From contig CAZEFK010000029.1 in NCBI GenBank assembly GCA_964511405.1, forward strand, positions 1 through 44,264: DNA of 44,264 bases, in the 5' to 3' direction. Every line of letters starts with the position of its first letter. The stretch's first letter is position 1. The translations under genes and the position numbers were made by a program. Shown here one piece after another: positions 9,520 through 18,782 of the stretch. The stretch is from CAZEFK01 sp964511405. Its GTDB lineage: Bacteria; Pseudomonadota; Alphaproteobacteria; Elsterales; Elsteraceae. The notes under the pieces were generated by a model, which saw nothing but the letters and a program-made list of their open reading frames with translations, did not search any database and was not told the origin of the DNA.

Positions 9520-10320
9520 TCAAACGACGCGCGATAGTTTGACGAAGCGGTCGGTCGTCACCATCAACGCCGCCACGATCAGGATCTGGATCGTCGCCAC
9601 CGCGGCCAGCGTCGGATCCATGCGGAATTCAAGATAGTTGAGCATCGCAACCGGCAGTGTCGTCTTGCCGGGCCCAACCAGGAGCAGGGTCAGCTCCAGG
9701 TTTTCGAAGCTTTGAATGAACGAGAACATGCAAGCGGCGACGATGCCCGGCCGCACCATCGGCAGCGTGACGCGCCGGAACACGGTCCAGGGCCGAGCGC
9801 CCAGATTGGCCGCCGCCTCCTCGACGACCCGGTCCAATCCCTGGAGGCTGGCGGTGACCACGCGCACCGTCCAGGGAATGGTCAGCAGGATGTGGGCACC
9901 GACCAGGCCGGGCATCGTCCCGACCACGTCCTGGTCCAACCCGTTTTCGATTTTGAGGTAGAACAGGTAAAGCGCCGTGCCCACCACGATGCCCGGTACG
10001 GCAAGCGGCCCCAGCAGAAGCGTCGCGAAAGCGCCTTTGACGGGTAAGGAACTGCGCGCCAGCGCCAACGCCGCCGCCGTTCCCACCGGCACGCCAATTG
10101 CCGTCGCCATCAAGGCGACCTGCACACTGACGGCGAACCCCGAGGCGAATTCATGCCTGGCCCAGGCGTTGGCGTACCAGTGCAGGGTCAAGCCGCTCGG
10201 CGGGAACGATACGATCTGTTGGTCGAAGAGGCTGATGAGCATCACCATCGCCACCGGCGCCAGCATCAGCAGATAGGTGACGGCGACGACGCTCCGGAAG
10301 GCCAGACGCGAGGCGGTCAT
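9520..10320 (-). CDS. ABC transporter permease, PotC-like
   Basis: The second inner-membrane permease of the unit, 266 residues with about six membrane segments (first: SVVAVTYLLMLAPVAMVMLISLF). The EAA loop reads VVEEAAANLGARPWTVFRRVTLPMVRPG, nearly the same as in the downstream PotB-like permease. I start it at the ATG at 10320, which overlaps the stop of the GAF gene as ATGA, so the two are translationally coupled. A much longer upstream reading would run through the GAF gene and is a shadow. Confidence 0.94.
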   Translation of the reverse strand: MTASRLAFRSVVAVTYLLMLAPVAMVMLISLFDQQIVSFPPSGLTLHWYANAWARHEFASGFAVSVQVALMATAIGVPVGTAAALALARSSLPVKGAFATLLLGPLAVPGIVVGTALYLFYLKIENGLDQDVVGTMPGLVGAHILLTIPWTVRVVTASLQGLDRVVEEAAANLGARPWTVFRRVTLPMVRPGIVAACMFSFIQSFENLELTLLLVGPGKTTLPVAMLNYLEFRMDPTLAAVATIQILIVAALMVTTDRFVKLSRVV

Positions 10321-10850
10321 CGGTGATCCGGCGGCTGTGTCGTCGACGCTACGAGAAAGGCCGGAACCGCCATTTGCGCCAGGACGTCCACGACCGGCAG
10401 GTGGCGTTCGTGGAAATGACCGGATTGATGCAACAGGTTGACCTGCCCCAGCACGGCGCCGCGCCAGCGCACCGGCATGTTGAGGATGCTGCCGCACCCC
10501 AGAGCCAGGATCTTGGCGTGATCGGGAAAGTCCCGCTCGATGTCTTGCCGGTGCCGCCCGAGATAAGGGGTGCCGGTGGTCAGCACCCGCCGCATCGTGG
10601 GCGCCGCATCGAGCGACTTCACGCCGTATGCCGGATAGACGTCGGGCCTGCTGCTATAGCACCGCTCGGCCGCTCCGATCTCCGGCCGATGGCGCAGCAC
10701 GGTGAAGAGCCGATGACCCACCGTGTCTCCCAGCAGCCGGTCAAGCATGCGGAAGGTGGCTTCGGGCTGGTCCGGGTCGCCGAGCATCCGCGCCAGAGCC
10801 GTCAGCGCGTCGCGCGGAACGACCGGGCGCTGGACGGCCGCGGCGGTCAT
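10317..10850 (-). CDS. GAF domain protein inside the transporter unit
   Basis: A cytoplasmic protein of 177 residues made almost wholly of one GAF domain (LARMLGDPDQPEATFRMLD, then a core with GCGSILNMPVRWRGAVLGQVNLLH). GAF domains bind small molecules such as cyclic nucleotides, haem or metabolites. Both ends overlap neighbours as ATGA: its start with the stop of the CocE-like hydrolase (10847-10850) and its stop with the start of the PotC-like permease (10317-10320), so it is almost certainly made with them. No output domain is present, so it may be a stand-alone binding protein or an enzyme of the GAF fold; its role in an ABC importer unit is not obvious. Confidence 0.85.
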   Translation of the reverse strand: MTAAAVQRPVVPRDALTALARMLGDPDQPEATFRMLDRLLGDTVGHRLFTVLRHRPEIGAAERCYSSRPDVYPAYGVKSLDAAPTMRRVLTTGTPYLGRHRQDIERDFPDHAKILALGCGSILNMPVRWRGAVLGQVNLLHQSGHFHERHLPVVDVLAQMAVPAFLVASTTQPPDHR

Positions 10851-12694
10851 GGCGATGGCCCGTCGTTCTCGACCACCGGAAGTTCGAGGGTCGACGCCTG
10901 GTCGCCGCCGAACAGCACCCGCAGATGCGGTGGGCGGCCATGGGGAACCTGCCCGCAATGGTCGACGTCGGCACCGGCGATCGACAGGCGGATCCGGCTT
11001 CCCGCATCGAAGCGCCAGGCTATCGGCAGCAGCGGAATGCGCATCCGTTCGACCCGGCCGGGCGTGAGCGGCTCGGCGTCCGCACGCCGGAAGCTGCGGA
11101 ACGGCCAGGTGGTGCGGTAGCTATCCGGTGCGGGGCATTCCTTGCGGTGCAAGGCGCGCAGCAGACCTTCCGTGACATAATGTTCGCGGCCGTCGGCCAG
11201 GATCTCGGTCAGGTACACGAAGAGGGCCGCGTCGGGTTCGCTGGAGACGATCCAGAGATCGGCAAGCCCGTGGCCGGCCAGTTCCATCGGCCGCGGCAGC
11301 GGTTCGGAGCTGTAGCTCAGCATGCGGTCGGTGCGGCCTTGCCAGTCGGCGTAATAGGTCCGGCTGTCGAGTCCGGCGATGCGCTCGTAGCGGGTGCCGG
11401 AACCGGTGCCGATCGCGAAGTCGACCTTGTACTCGTCGGCGCCGGCTGCAGCCGTCGTCTCGGCCAGGCGGCGGCCGGGAGCGAGGTGATAGCGGCGCGC
11501 GGTTTCGACCGGGGGCCAGTGATCCGCCGCCCGCCATTGCTGCGCATGCAGGGCGAAATAATGGATCGGCGCCTCCTGGTCGAGGCCGGTGTCCTGGCCC
11601 AGCAGGTAAGTGTCGAAGAAGCGCAGCACCTCGCCCAGCAGGGGAAAGTCGACCTCGACGCTCGACCGCCAGGGAGAAACATCGATGCGGGCGCCATGAT
11701 CCCACGGACCGAGCAGCAAATGCCGCCGGTTGCGGGCGAGCGTCAGATAGCGCGAGATCGCGCCGTTCATGTAGCCTGCGCCGTCATACCAACCCGACAC
11801 CGACAGCACCGCGACATCCGGGCGAACGCTGCCGGCAACCGAATAGGGGCTGAACGAAGCTGAGCTGAAACCCGGATCATAGGGAAGACCTTCTTCCCTG
11901 AAGGCGAATTCAGCCATGAACTCGGTCTGGCGGAAATTGCCGTGATGCTCACGAACCGCCTCGCGCAGGAGACTGCCATCGGCGTCCGCATCGACCGGCT
12001 GCGGTCCCTCGAAGTCCGGATTGTTGAAATACGAGAATTTCTGGAGAATATCGCGCCGGTCATGGTCGAGCCCGACCATCAACTGGTCATAGACCCTGGT
12101 CAGCGTCTTCAACTGGATCCCGCCTGGGAAATAATTGTCGGTGTAGGTGTCCCACACCGAGAACAGCGGCGCGATCGCCTTGACCGCCGGATGGCCCGTG
12201 CTGGCCAGGAAGTCGGATGCCGCCCCCAGATAGGACACGCCCGTCGCGCCGACGACGCCGTTCGACCAGGGCTGCGCGATGATCCAGTCGACGATCTCGC
12301 GGCCGTCCTCGCGCTCCCTGGGTGACCGGAAACTGTCGCGGGTGCCGAAGCTCGCGCCCGTGCCCCGCACGTCGACCACGACCACGACATAGCCGCGCGG
12401 CACGAAGAAGTCGCGGAACTTGCCGGTATTGGGATTGACTTCGCCACTGCCGCCGGGCCGCAGCTTGAACCGGCGGTAGTAAGGTGTGAACAGCGAGATT
12501 GCCGGAAAGCGATGCTGCACCGCGTCGGCCGGATGCCCTTGGGGAAGATAGACATCGACCGCCAGCCGGCACCCGTCGCGCATCCCGACGTAGCCGGACT
12601 GGGGGGCAGCCACGCCGTAATCGGCCGGGCGATGGGCAACGTAGTCTGCCGGCGATACCCGCCACGCACGTTCAGCCCCAGTCTCCGCATTCAT
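10847..12694 (-). CDS. CocE/NonD-family (peptidase S15) serine hydrolase
   Basis: A 615-residue alpha/beta hydrolase of the X-Pro dipeptidyl-peptidase/cocaine-esterase family, acting on esters or amides. It shows MRDGCRLAVDVYLP at the start of the fold, VDVRGTGASFG (oxyanion-region motif), the nucleophile elbow GVSYLG (Ser154), SVSGWYDG with the catalytic Asp region, LLGPWDHG with the His, and a C-terminal jelly-roll domain ending LRVLFGGDQASTLELPVV. No signal peptide is apparent, so it probably acts on material after import. It is the first gene of the hydrolase-GAF-transporter unit and lies opposite a LysR-type regulator. A natural inference is that the importer brings in a conjugated compound which this enzyme cleaves. 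Confidence 0.9.
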   Translation of the reverse strand: MNAETGAERAWRVSPADYVAHRPADYGVAAPQSGYVGMRDGCRLAVDVYLPQGHPADAVQHRFPAISLFTPYYRRFKLRPGGSGEVNPNTGKFRDFFVPRGYVVVVVDVRGTGASFGTRDSFRSPREREDGREIVDWIIAQPWSNGVVGATGVSYLGAASDFLASTGHPAVKAIAPLFSVWDTYTDNYFPGGIQLKTLTRVYDQLMVGLDHDRRDILQKFSYFNNPDFEGPQPVDADADGSLLREAVREHHGNFRQTEFMAEFAFREEGLPYDPGFSSASFSPYSVAGSVRPDVAVLSVSGWYDGAGYMNGAISRYLTLARNRRHLLLGPWDHGARIDVSPWRSSVEVDFPLLGEVLRFFDTYLLGQDTGLDQEAPIHYFALHAQQWRAADHWPPVETARRYHLAPGRRLAETTAAAGADEYKVDFAIGTGSGTRYERIAGLDSRTYYADWQGRTDRMLSYSSEPLPRPMELAGHGLADLWIVSSEPDAALFVYLTEILADGREHYVTEGLLRALHRKECPAPDSYRTTWPFRSFRRADAEPLTPGRVERMRIPLLPIAWRFDAGSRIRLSIAGADVDHCGQVPHGRPPHLRVLFGGDQASTLELPVVENDGPSP

Positions 12695-12772
12695 TCTGCA
12701 TCCTCGTGTGCTCGTCGATCCGGCGCCTGCGGGTGCTCAGATGATTGACGTCCTTTGTCTTAGTGTGTCAAA

Positions 12773-12806
12773 TGCGTAACACGTCGTCTAATATGCGAAA
12801 TACGCA
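12773..12806. promoter_or_regulatory. Candidate LysR-type operator between the hydrolase-transporter unit and its regulator
   Basis: In the 129-base divergent gap, TGCGTA (12773-12778) and TACGCA (12801-12806) are exact inverted repeats. A tighter dyad, TGCG-AAATA-CGCA, lies at 12794-12806. The stretch is A/T-rich relative to its surroundings and ends 17 bases before the regulator's start codon, where an autoregulatory LysR site is expected. It matches the loose T-N11-A dyad style of LysR sites, but no binding data are implied. Confidence 0.45.
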
Positions 12807-12823
12807 CATAAGCGAGCAGGATC

Positions 12824-13729
12824 ATGGCCAGTCAGCGGGGGCTCGAAGCGCTGCGCGCCTTCGTCGAAAGCGGTTCGGTATCCCAGGCCGCGGAGCGGTT
12901 GGGCCGGACCCAGCCGCAGGTCGGCCGGCTCTTGACGGCCCTGGAAGAAGAGGTCGGATTTCCGATCTTCAGCCGAAACACCCGGCCATTGACGCTGACC
13001 CGCGAAGGCCGCGAGTTCTATTCGCAGGTCGAGCGAGTTCTGTCCGGGCATGACGGGCTGAAGCGCTTCGCCGCTCAAATGCGCCAGGGCCGGCGCGATC
13101 ACGTTCGCGTCTTGACCGCCCCGTTCATCGCCCATGCCATGGTCGCCGATGCCGTCGCGGCGATGGCGGCGAAATCCCAGACCTTCACGGCATCGATCGA
13201 ATCCCGCGTGCGCCTCGACATCGAGACCTGGGTGGGTCAGGAAACCTTCGACCTTGGGATCACCGTGCTGCCGTTGTCCCACCCGGCGTTCGAGACCGAG
13301 GCGTTCTTGAAGACGGAAGCGATGGTCGCGATGCTTCCCGACCATCCATTTGCCCAATATGACAGCGTGAATTTCCTGGACCTGATCGAGGTCGACGTCA
13401 TCGTCATGCACCCGCGGTCGATCATTCGCCAGCACCTCGAGCGCTTGTGCCGGAAAACGGGAAAGAGTTTGAAGAGTCGCTTCGAGGCAACCAATGGAGT
13501 CATCGCCTGCCAGCTGGCCGGGCGGGGCCTCGGCTGTTGCGTGTCCGATCCCATCGTCGCGCAGTCCAGTGGCGTTCCGAATCTTATTCTGAAGCCGTTT
13601 CAGCCGGCTTTTCCACTGGTGTATGGTTTTCTGTATCCTACTTGGCAGTCGCGGTCACCGGCCGTCGATCAGCTGTCGAACGAAATCGTCCGAATTGCCC
13701 GCGACCAAAACCTGGGACTTGTTGTCTAA
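12824..13729 (+). CDS. LysR-type transcriptional regulator
   Basis: A 301-residue DNA-binding regulator. The N-terminal winged helix is clear: LEALRAFVESGSVSQAAERLGRTQPQVGRLLTALEEEVGFPIF followed by LTLTREGREFY (roughly residues 6-66). The rest is a periplasmic-binding-like effector domain (RRDHVRVLTAPFIAHAMV onward). It is divergent from the CocE-GAF-ABC unit, the classic arrangement for a LysR regulator of a catabolic operon, and probably responds to the imported compound or a breakdown product. The ATG at 12824 is preceded by a weak GAGCAGGA site. Its TAA stop overlaps the stop of the convergent TPR gene by four bases. Confidence 0.93.
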   Translation: MASQRGLEALRAFVESGSVSQAAERLGRTQPQVGRLLTALEEEVGFPIFSRNTRPLTLTREGREFYSQVERVLSGHDGLKRFAAQMRQGRRDHVRVLTAPFIAHAMVADAVAAMAAKSQTFTASIESRVRLDIETWVGQETFDLGITVLPLSHPAFETEAFLKTEAMVAMLPDHPFAQYDSVNFLDLIEVDVIVMHPRSIIRQHLERLCRKTGKSLKSRFEATNGVIACQLAGRGLGCCVSDPIVAQSSGVPNLILKPFQPAFPLVYGFLYPTWQSRSPAVDQLSNEIVRIARDQNLGLVV

Positions 13730-15054
13730 CCGGCAACCCGCCGAAGGTCCGCCGCCACTTGCCCGACCACGCTGGCCCAGTCGCCGGGGCGCGGCTGGCG
13801 GTAGATCCGCATCGTCGGGTACCACGGGCTGTCGGTGCGGTCGGTCCGCCAGCGCCAGCAGCCGTCGAAGCGGTTGAGCAGCCAGACCGGCTTGCCGATC
13901 GCGCCGGCAACGTGCGCCGCCGCGGTATCGACCGCGATCACCAGGTCGAGGCCGGTCATGATCGCGGCGCTGTCCGCGAAATCGGCGATGGCGGCGCCCA
14001 TGGCCGGCACTCCCGGCAGCGCAACCTCGGCCGCCCCCTTCTGCAGTGACACGAAGCGCACGCCCGGGACCGCCAGGATCGGCTGCAGCAGCGCCGGATC
14101 CAGGGACCGGCGGCGGTCGACCGACCAGCCGGGCGGGAAGCTCGGCCGCGGCGACCCGGCCCACACCAGCCCGACCCGCAGCCCCGGCGCCAGCAGCGCG
14201 TCCAGGCGCTGCCGCCAGGCCGCGACCCGGTCCAGCGGCGGCGCCAGATACGGGACCGACGCCGGGATGTCGCCGGGGCCGGTGCCGAACCCCAGCGGCA
14301 GGCTGAGCAGCGGACAGAACAGGTCGACCACGCTGGCCTCGCTGACCACGGCCACGCCGGGCAGGCTGGCCAGCAACGGCACCAGCGGCGGCTCGGCCGC
14401 CAGGGTCACGGCGGCGCCGCGCTCGGCCAGCAGCGGCGCATAGCGGGCGAACTGGATGGTGTCGCCGAACCCCTGCTCGGCCAGCAGCAGGATGGCGCGG
14501 CCGGCGACCGGCCCGCCGGTCCACCGCGGCACCGTCCCGGCGGCCTGCCCGGCCAGCGGCGGCGCCCGCCAGCGCCACTCATAGTCCGGCCAGCCGCCGG
14601 CGAAGTCGCCGGCCTTGAGGCGCGCCATGCCGCGGGCGTGCCGGGCGGCCGCATAGTCCTGTTTCAGCCGGAGCGCCGCGTCGAAGGCGTCGAGCGCGGC
14701 CGCGACATGCCCCGCCTGCTCGAGCGCGCGTCCCTGATTGTAGTGGAGCTCCGCGACCGGGCGGATCGCCAGCGCCGCCGCCAGCACGGCAACGGCATCG
14801 TCCGGCCGGCCCAGGGCCTCAAGGGCGCAGCCCAGGCTGTTGAGCACCCCGACGTCGGCCGGCGCCAGCTGCCGCGCCTGCTCGGCCGCCTCGAGCGCGT
14901 CGGCGAAGCGGCCGGACTGGACCAGGGTGCGGGCCAGCCCGGCCCACGCCGCGGGATCGCCGGGGGTGGCCGCGGTCGCGGCACCGAAGCGCTGGGCCGC
15001 CGGCCCCCACTGCCGCGCCGCCTCAAGCGCCAGCGCTTCGGCGACTGCACTCAT
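13726..15054 (-). CDS. TPR-repeat glycosyltransferase-like protein (1)
   Basis: A 442-residue protein with an N-terminal tetratricopeptide array (about 1-150; repeats such as DPAAWAGLARTLVQSGRFADALEAAEQA) joined to a C-terminal domain of the GT9/GT41-like superfamily (LLLAEQGFGDTIQFARYAPLLAERGA, GLVWAGSP, DLVIAVDTAAAHVAGAIGKPVWLL). The family is common in polysaccharide and flagellin-modification loci of alphaproteobacteria, but the donor and acceptor are unknown. The ATG at 15054 overlaps the TAA stop of the polysaccharide export gene (TAATG), so both belong to one unit. A second paralogue is at 39279-40907. Its stop overlaps the LysR stop convergently. Confidence 0.88.
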   Translation of the reverse strand: MSAVAEALALEAARQWGPAAQRFGAATAATPGDPAAWAGLARTLVQSGRFADALEAAEQARQLAPADVGVLNSLGCALEALGRPDDAVAVLAAALAIRPVAELHYNQGRALEQAGHVAAALDAFDAALRLKQDYAAARHARGMARLKAGDFAGGWPDYEWRWRAPPLAGQAAGTVPRWTGGPVAGRAILLLAEQGFGDTIQFARYAPLLAERGAAVTLAAEPPLVPLLASLPGVAVVSEASVVDLFCPLLSLPLGFGTGPGDIPASVPYLAPPLDRVAAWRQRLDALLAPGLRVGLVWAGSPRPSFPPGWSVDRRRSLDPALLQPILAVPGVRFVSLQKGAAEVALPGVPAMGAAIADFADSAAIMTGLDLVIAVDTAAAHVAGAIGKPVWLLNRFDGCWRWRTDRTDSPWYPTMRIYRQPRPGDWASVVGQVAADLRRVAG

Positions 15055-15755
15055 TAGGGCTGGTAGGTGAAGCCGATGCTGCCCTGCACCGGCAGCACGC
15101 GGCGGATATACTGGTCGACCCACAGGTCGAGCGACGCGATGTCGGTGCGCGGCACCACCACGATGTCGGACGGCCGCAGCGCCACGTCCTGGCCCAGGTC
15201 CTCGCCGTCGAGCACCTTGTCGAGGTCGAGCGCGATGGCGACCCGGCGGCCGTCGGCCTGGTTGCGGATCAGCATGACCGAGTCGGTGCGCGCGCTCGAG
15301 GTCGGGCCGCCGGCCGACAGCACGGCCTGCATGACACTATGGATGCCCTGCAGCTCGACATAACCCGGCCGCTGCACCTCACCGCCCACGAACACCCGCT
15401 GGGCCGGGGCCGCGCGCAGCAGCACCGCGAAATTGGGATTGGCGAGCATGCCTTCGGGCCCGGTGTACAGCGCCGTCAGCGTGTGCTTGAGCTCGGGGAT
15501 GGTCATGCCGGCGGCATGGATGCCATGGCGCAGCCCCGGCACCGTGATCATGCCGTCGGGCTTGACCAGGGTCAGGGTGCTGTAGTCGACATGGACCAGA
15601 TGCCGGATCTCGAGCTGGTCGCCCGGCTGCAGGCGATAGGGCTGCGCCGCCGCGGCCTGCTGCGCGGCCACCACCTCGGGCAGCGACGCCGTCGACTGCA
15701 CGTCCGGACCGCAGGCGGACAGCGCCAGCAGGATGGCCAGAACCAAGCGGCGCAT
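15054..15755 (-). CDS. Polysaccharide biosynthesis/export lipoprotein (Wza/GumB-like, SLBB)
   Basis: A predicted outer-membrane lipoprotein of 233 residues. The signal MRRLVLAILLALSACG ends in a lipobox (LSAC). It is followed by the Poly_export motif YRLQPGDQLEIRHLVH and a SLBB-type domain (VFVGGEVQRPGYVELQ, MQAVLSAGGPT, LRPSDIVVVPRTDIASLDLWVDQYI). Such proteins form the outer-membrane channel for exopolysaccharide. The length is shorter than E. coli Wza (379), resembling the compact alphaproteobacterial forms. The ATG at 15755 follows GGGAGAGAG. It is coupled to the TPR glycosyltransferase-like gene; no Wzc-like co-polymerase or flippase is in the window. Confidence 0.92.
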   Translation of the reverse strand: MRRLVLAILLALSACGPDVQSTASLPEVVAAQQAAAAQPYRLQPGDQLEIRHLVHVDYSTLTLVKPDGMITVPGLRHGIHAAGMTIPELKHTLTALYTGPEGMLANPNFAVLLRAAPAQRVFVGGEVQRPGYVELQGIHSVMQAVLSAGGPTSSARTDSVMLIRNQADGRRVAIALDLDKVLDGEDLGQDVALRPSDIVVVPRTDIASLDLWVDQYIRRVLPVQGSIGFTYQP

Positions 15756-15933
15756 TCGCTCTCTCCCAACGCGGCGACGGCTCCTGACTGTGGGCCGGCG
15801 CCCGCCTTCCTGATAGTCGCCGAACGGCCGCGGGGGAAGCGTTTGACGGCGCCGGAACCACGCTTCTAGAGTCGGCATCGGTCCGGGGTTGAGCGGGGCC
15901 AACCCGCCGCAACCGAGTGCCACGGGAGGAGCC

Positions 15934-16707
<774 letters not shown>

Positions 16708-16710
16708 GCC

Positions 16711-17778
16711 ATGGCCCAGCCGCGCGCGCCCAGCCTGGTCGACCGCATCGAAGGCCTGCCGATCCTGCTGGTCTTCGGCATCCTGCTGCTGGTGTTCATG
16801 TACACCGCGCCCGAAGTCTTCCTGGCGCCCTACATCTACACCACCTTCCTGTCGACCTTGCCGCCGCTGGTGCTGCTGGCCGTGGGCCTGACGTTCGTGA
16901 TTGCGGCCGGCGAGATCGACCTGTGCTTCCCGTCGATCATCGCCTTCTCGGGCTTCACCTTCGCCGTGCTGTTCAAGGACTATGACCTGGGCTGGCTGGC
17001 GGTGGCGGCAGCGCTCGCCAGCGGCCTCGGCATCGGCCTGGTCAACGGCGTGCTGGTGGCCCGGGTCGGGGTGCCGTCCTTCATCGCGACGCTGGCTACC
17101 CAGTTCTTCTGGGCCGGCATGGCGACGGTGCTCTCAGGCGGCAAGTCCTACGCGCTGCGCGGCGCCGAGGCGAGCTCGGTATGGCAAGTCCTGGTCGGGC
17201 GCCTCGACGGGCCGGGCTGGGTCGGCGAAGTGTCGGTGCAGGCCTTCTGGACCGCCGCCATCGCGATCGCCCTGTGGTTCATCCTGAACCGCCACCGGTT
17301 CGGCGAGCATGTCCTGTTCATCGGCGATTCCAAGCCGGTCGCCCGCGTCGTCGGCATCGATGTCGAGCACGAGACGATCAAGATCTTCACCGTGATGGGC
17401 GGCCTGGCCGCGACCGCGGCGGTGCTGCTGACGCTCGAGAACAAGAACTATTTCGGCAATCAGGGCCAGGGCTACCTGCTGACCGCGATCGCCTCGGTGC
17501 TGATCGGCGGCACCTCGATCTTCGGCGGCCGCGCCACCTTGGTCGGCACCGTCGTCGGCTGCCTGATCATCGGGATGATCGAAGCCGGGCTGGTCGCCAC
17601 CGGCCTGACCGGCGCCTGGGTGCGCACCATCCAGGGCCTGGTGTTCCTGGTCTCGATCGTCTTCTACCTGTGCGTCGAGGAGCCGAGCCGGCGCCACGCC
17701 CTGCTCCGGCGCCTCAACCCGCGAGCCGGCCTCGGCCGGATCCAACCCCGGACAGAACAGGGAGGACCAAGCCCATGA
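16711..17778 (+). CDS. Sugar ABC transporter permease (CUT2 type)
   Basis: An inner-membrane permease of 355 residues in the RbsC/FrcC family with about nine or ten hydrophobic segments. Recognisable stretches include GLTFVIAAGEIDLCFPSIIAFSG, NGVLVARVGVPSFIATLAT, GGTSIFGGRATLVGTVVG and the terminal IQGLVFLVSIVFYL. Its stop overlaps the start of the binding-protein gene as ATGA (17775-17778). It forms a complete importer with its two neighbours; ribose, fructose, xylose or inositol-like ligands are typical for the class but the specific one is unknown. Confidence 0.94.
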   Translation: MAQPRAPSLVDRIEGLPILLVFGILLLVFMYTAPEVFLAPYIYTTFLSTLPPLVLLAVGLTFVIAAGEIDLCFPSIIAFSGFTFAVLFKDYDLGWLAVAAALASGLGIGLVNGVLVARVGVPSFIATLATQFFWAGMATVLSGGKSYALRGAEASSVWQVLVGRLDGPGWVGEVSVQAFWTAAIAIALWFILNRHRFGEHVLFIGDSKPVARVVGIDVEHETIKIFTVMGGLAATAAVLLTLENKNYFGNQGQGYLLTAIASVLIGGTSIFGGRATLVGTVVGCLIIGMIEAGLVATGLTGAWVRTIQGLVFLVSIVFYLCVEEPSRRHALLRRLNPRAGLGRIQPRTEQGGPSP

Positions 17779-18773
17779 CCCACGCGACCCCCGCAAAGGT
17801 TTGGCTGGCCGCCGCCGCGGCGGCCGTGCTGGCGACCGGCGCCGCCCAGGCCGCCGACCCGCCCGGCAAGGGGATCACCATCTACATGCAGATGGGCGGC
17901 AATCCCGGCGACGGCGCCACGCTGGCGCGCCAGACCGGCGCCGGCGCCGCGGCGACCGCGCTCGGCGTCGACAAGCTCAACGCCCAGTTCTCGGCCTGGG
18001 CGCCCGAAAAGATGCTGGAGCAGTTCAAGGAAGCCCTGGCGGCGCGGCCGTCCTGCATCGTGATCATGGGCCATCCCGGCGCCGACGCCTTCGCCGACCT
18101 GGTGAAGCAGGCCGTGGCCCAGGGCATCGTGGTGACCGACGGCAACTCGCCGTTGACCAGCCTGCAGCAGGACTACGGACCCAAGGGCTTCGGCTATGCC
18201 GGCGTCGACCTCTATGCCGGCGGCACGCTGACCGCCCAGAACATGATCAAGGCCGGCAAGCTCAAGGCCGGCGACGAGGCCATGGTCTATGGCGTGTTCA
18301 GCCAGGCCGAGCGCGGCCAGTCCGAGAAGGGCCTGGCCGATACCCTGGAGAAGGCCGGCCTCAAGGTCGACCGGCTGGAGATCACCCAGGAAGCCAACTC
18401 CGACCCGTCGCTGGCGGTGCCGGTGCTCGCCGCCTATGTCCAGAGCCACCCGCGGCTCAAGGCGATCGGCACGCAGCATGGCGGCGTCACCGGCGTGCTG
18501 CAGGACGTGCTGAAGAAGGCGGGCAAGAAGCCGGGCGAGATCACGGTCGGCGGCATCGACCTGGCGCCCGCCACCATCGACGGCCTGAAGTCGGGCTATG
18601 TCTCGGTCACGCTCGACCAGCTGCTGTACCTGCAGGGCTTCATGCCGGTCGTGCAATGCGTGATGACCGCCAAGTACAGGATGCCCGGCCTGTCGCTCAA
18701 CACCGGCGCCGGCGTGGTCACGCCGCAGACCATCGAGCCGCTGATCCCGCTGATCGAAGCGGGTTACCGGTAG
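17775..18773 (+). CDS. Periplasmic sugar-binding protein (CUT2 type)
   Basis: A secreted binding protein of 332 residues in the RbsB/periplasmic-binding 4 family. The signal peptide is VWLAAAAAAVLATGAAQA with probable cleavage before ADPPGK. The core shows KMLEQFKEALAARPSCIVIMGHPGADAFADLVKQAVAQGIVVTDGN and GEITVGGIDLAPATIDGLKSGYVSVTLDQ, the hallmark of the fold. GGAGGACC precedes the ATG, which overlaps the permease stop. It is followed only nine bases later by the cyclase gene, suggesting a four-gene operon. Confidence 0.93.
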   Translation: MTHATPAKVWLAAAAAAVLATGAAQAADPPGKGITIYMQMGGNPGDGATLARQTGAGAAATALGVDKLNAQFSAWAPEKMLEQFKEALAARPSCIVIMGHPGADAFADLVKQAVAQGIVVTDGNSPLTSLQQDYGPKGFGYAGVDLYAGGTLTAQNMIKAGKLKAGDEAMVYGVFSQAERGQSEKGLADTLEKAGLKVDRLEITQEANSDPSLAVPVLAAYVQSHPRLKAIGTQHGGVTGVLQDVLKKAGKKPGEITVGGIDLAPATIDGLKSGYVSVTLDQLLYLQGFMPVVQCVMTAKYRMPGLSLNTGAGVVTPQTIEPLIPLIEAGYR

Positions 18774-18782
18774 GCGCCGCCG

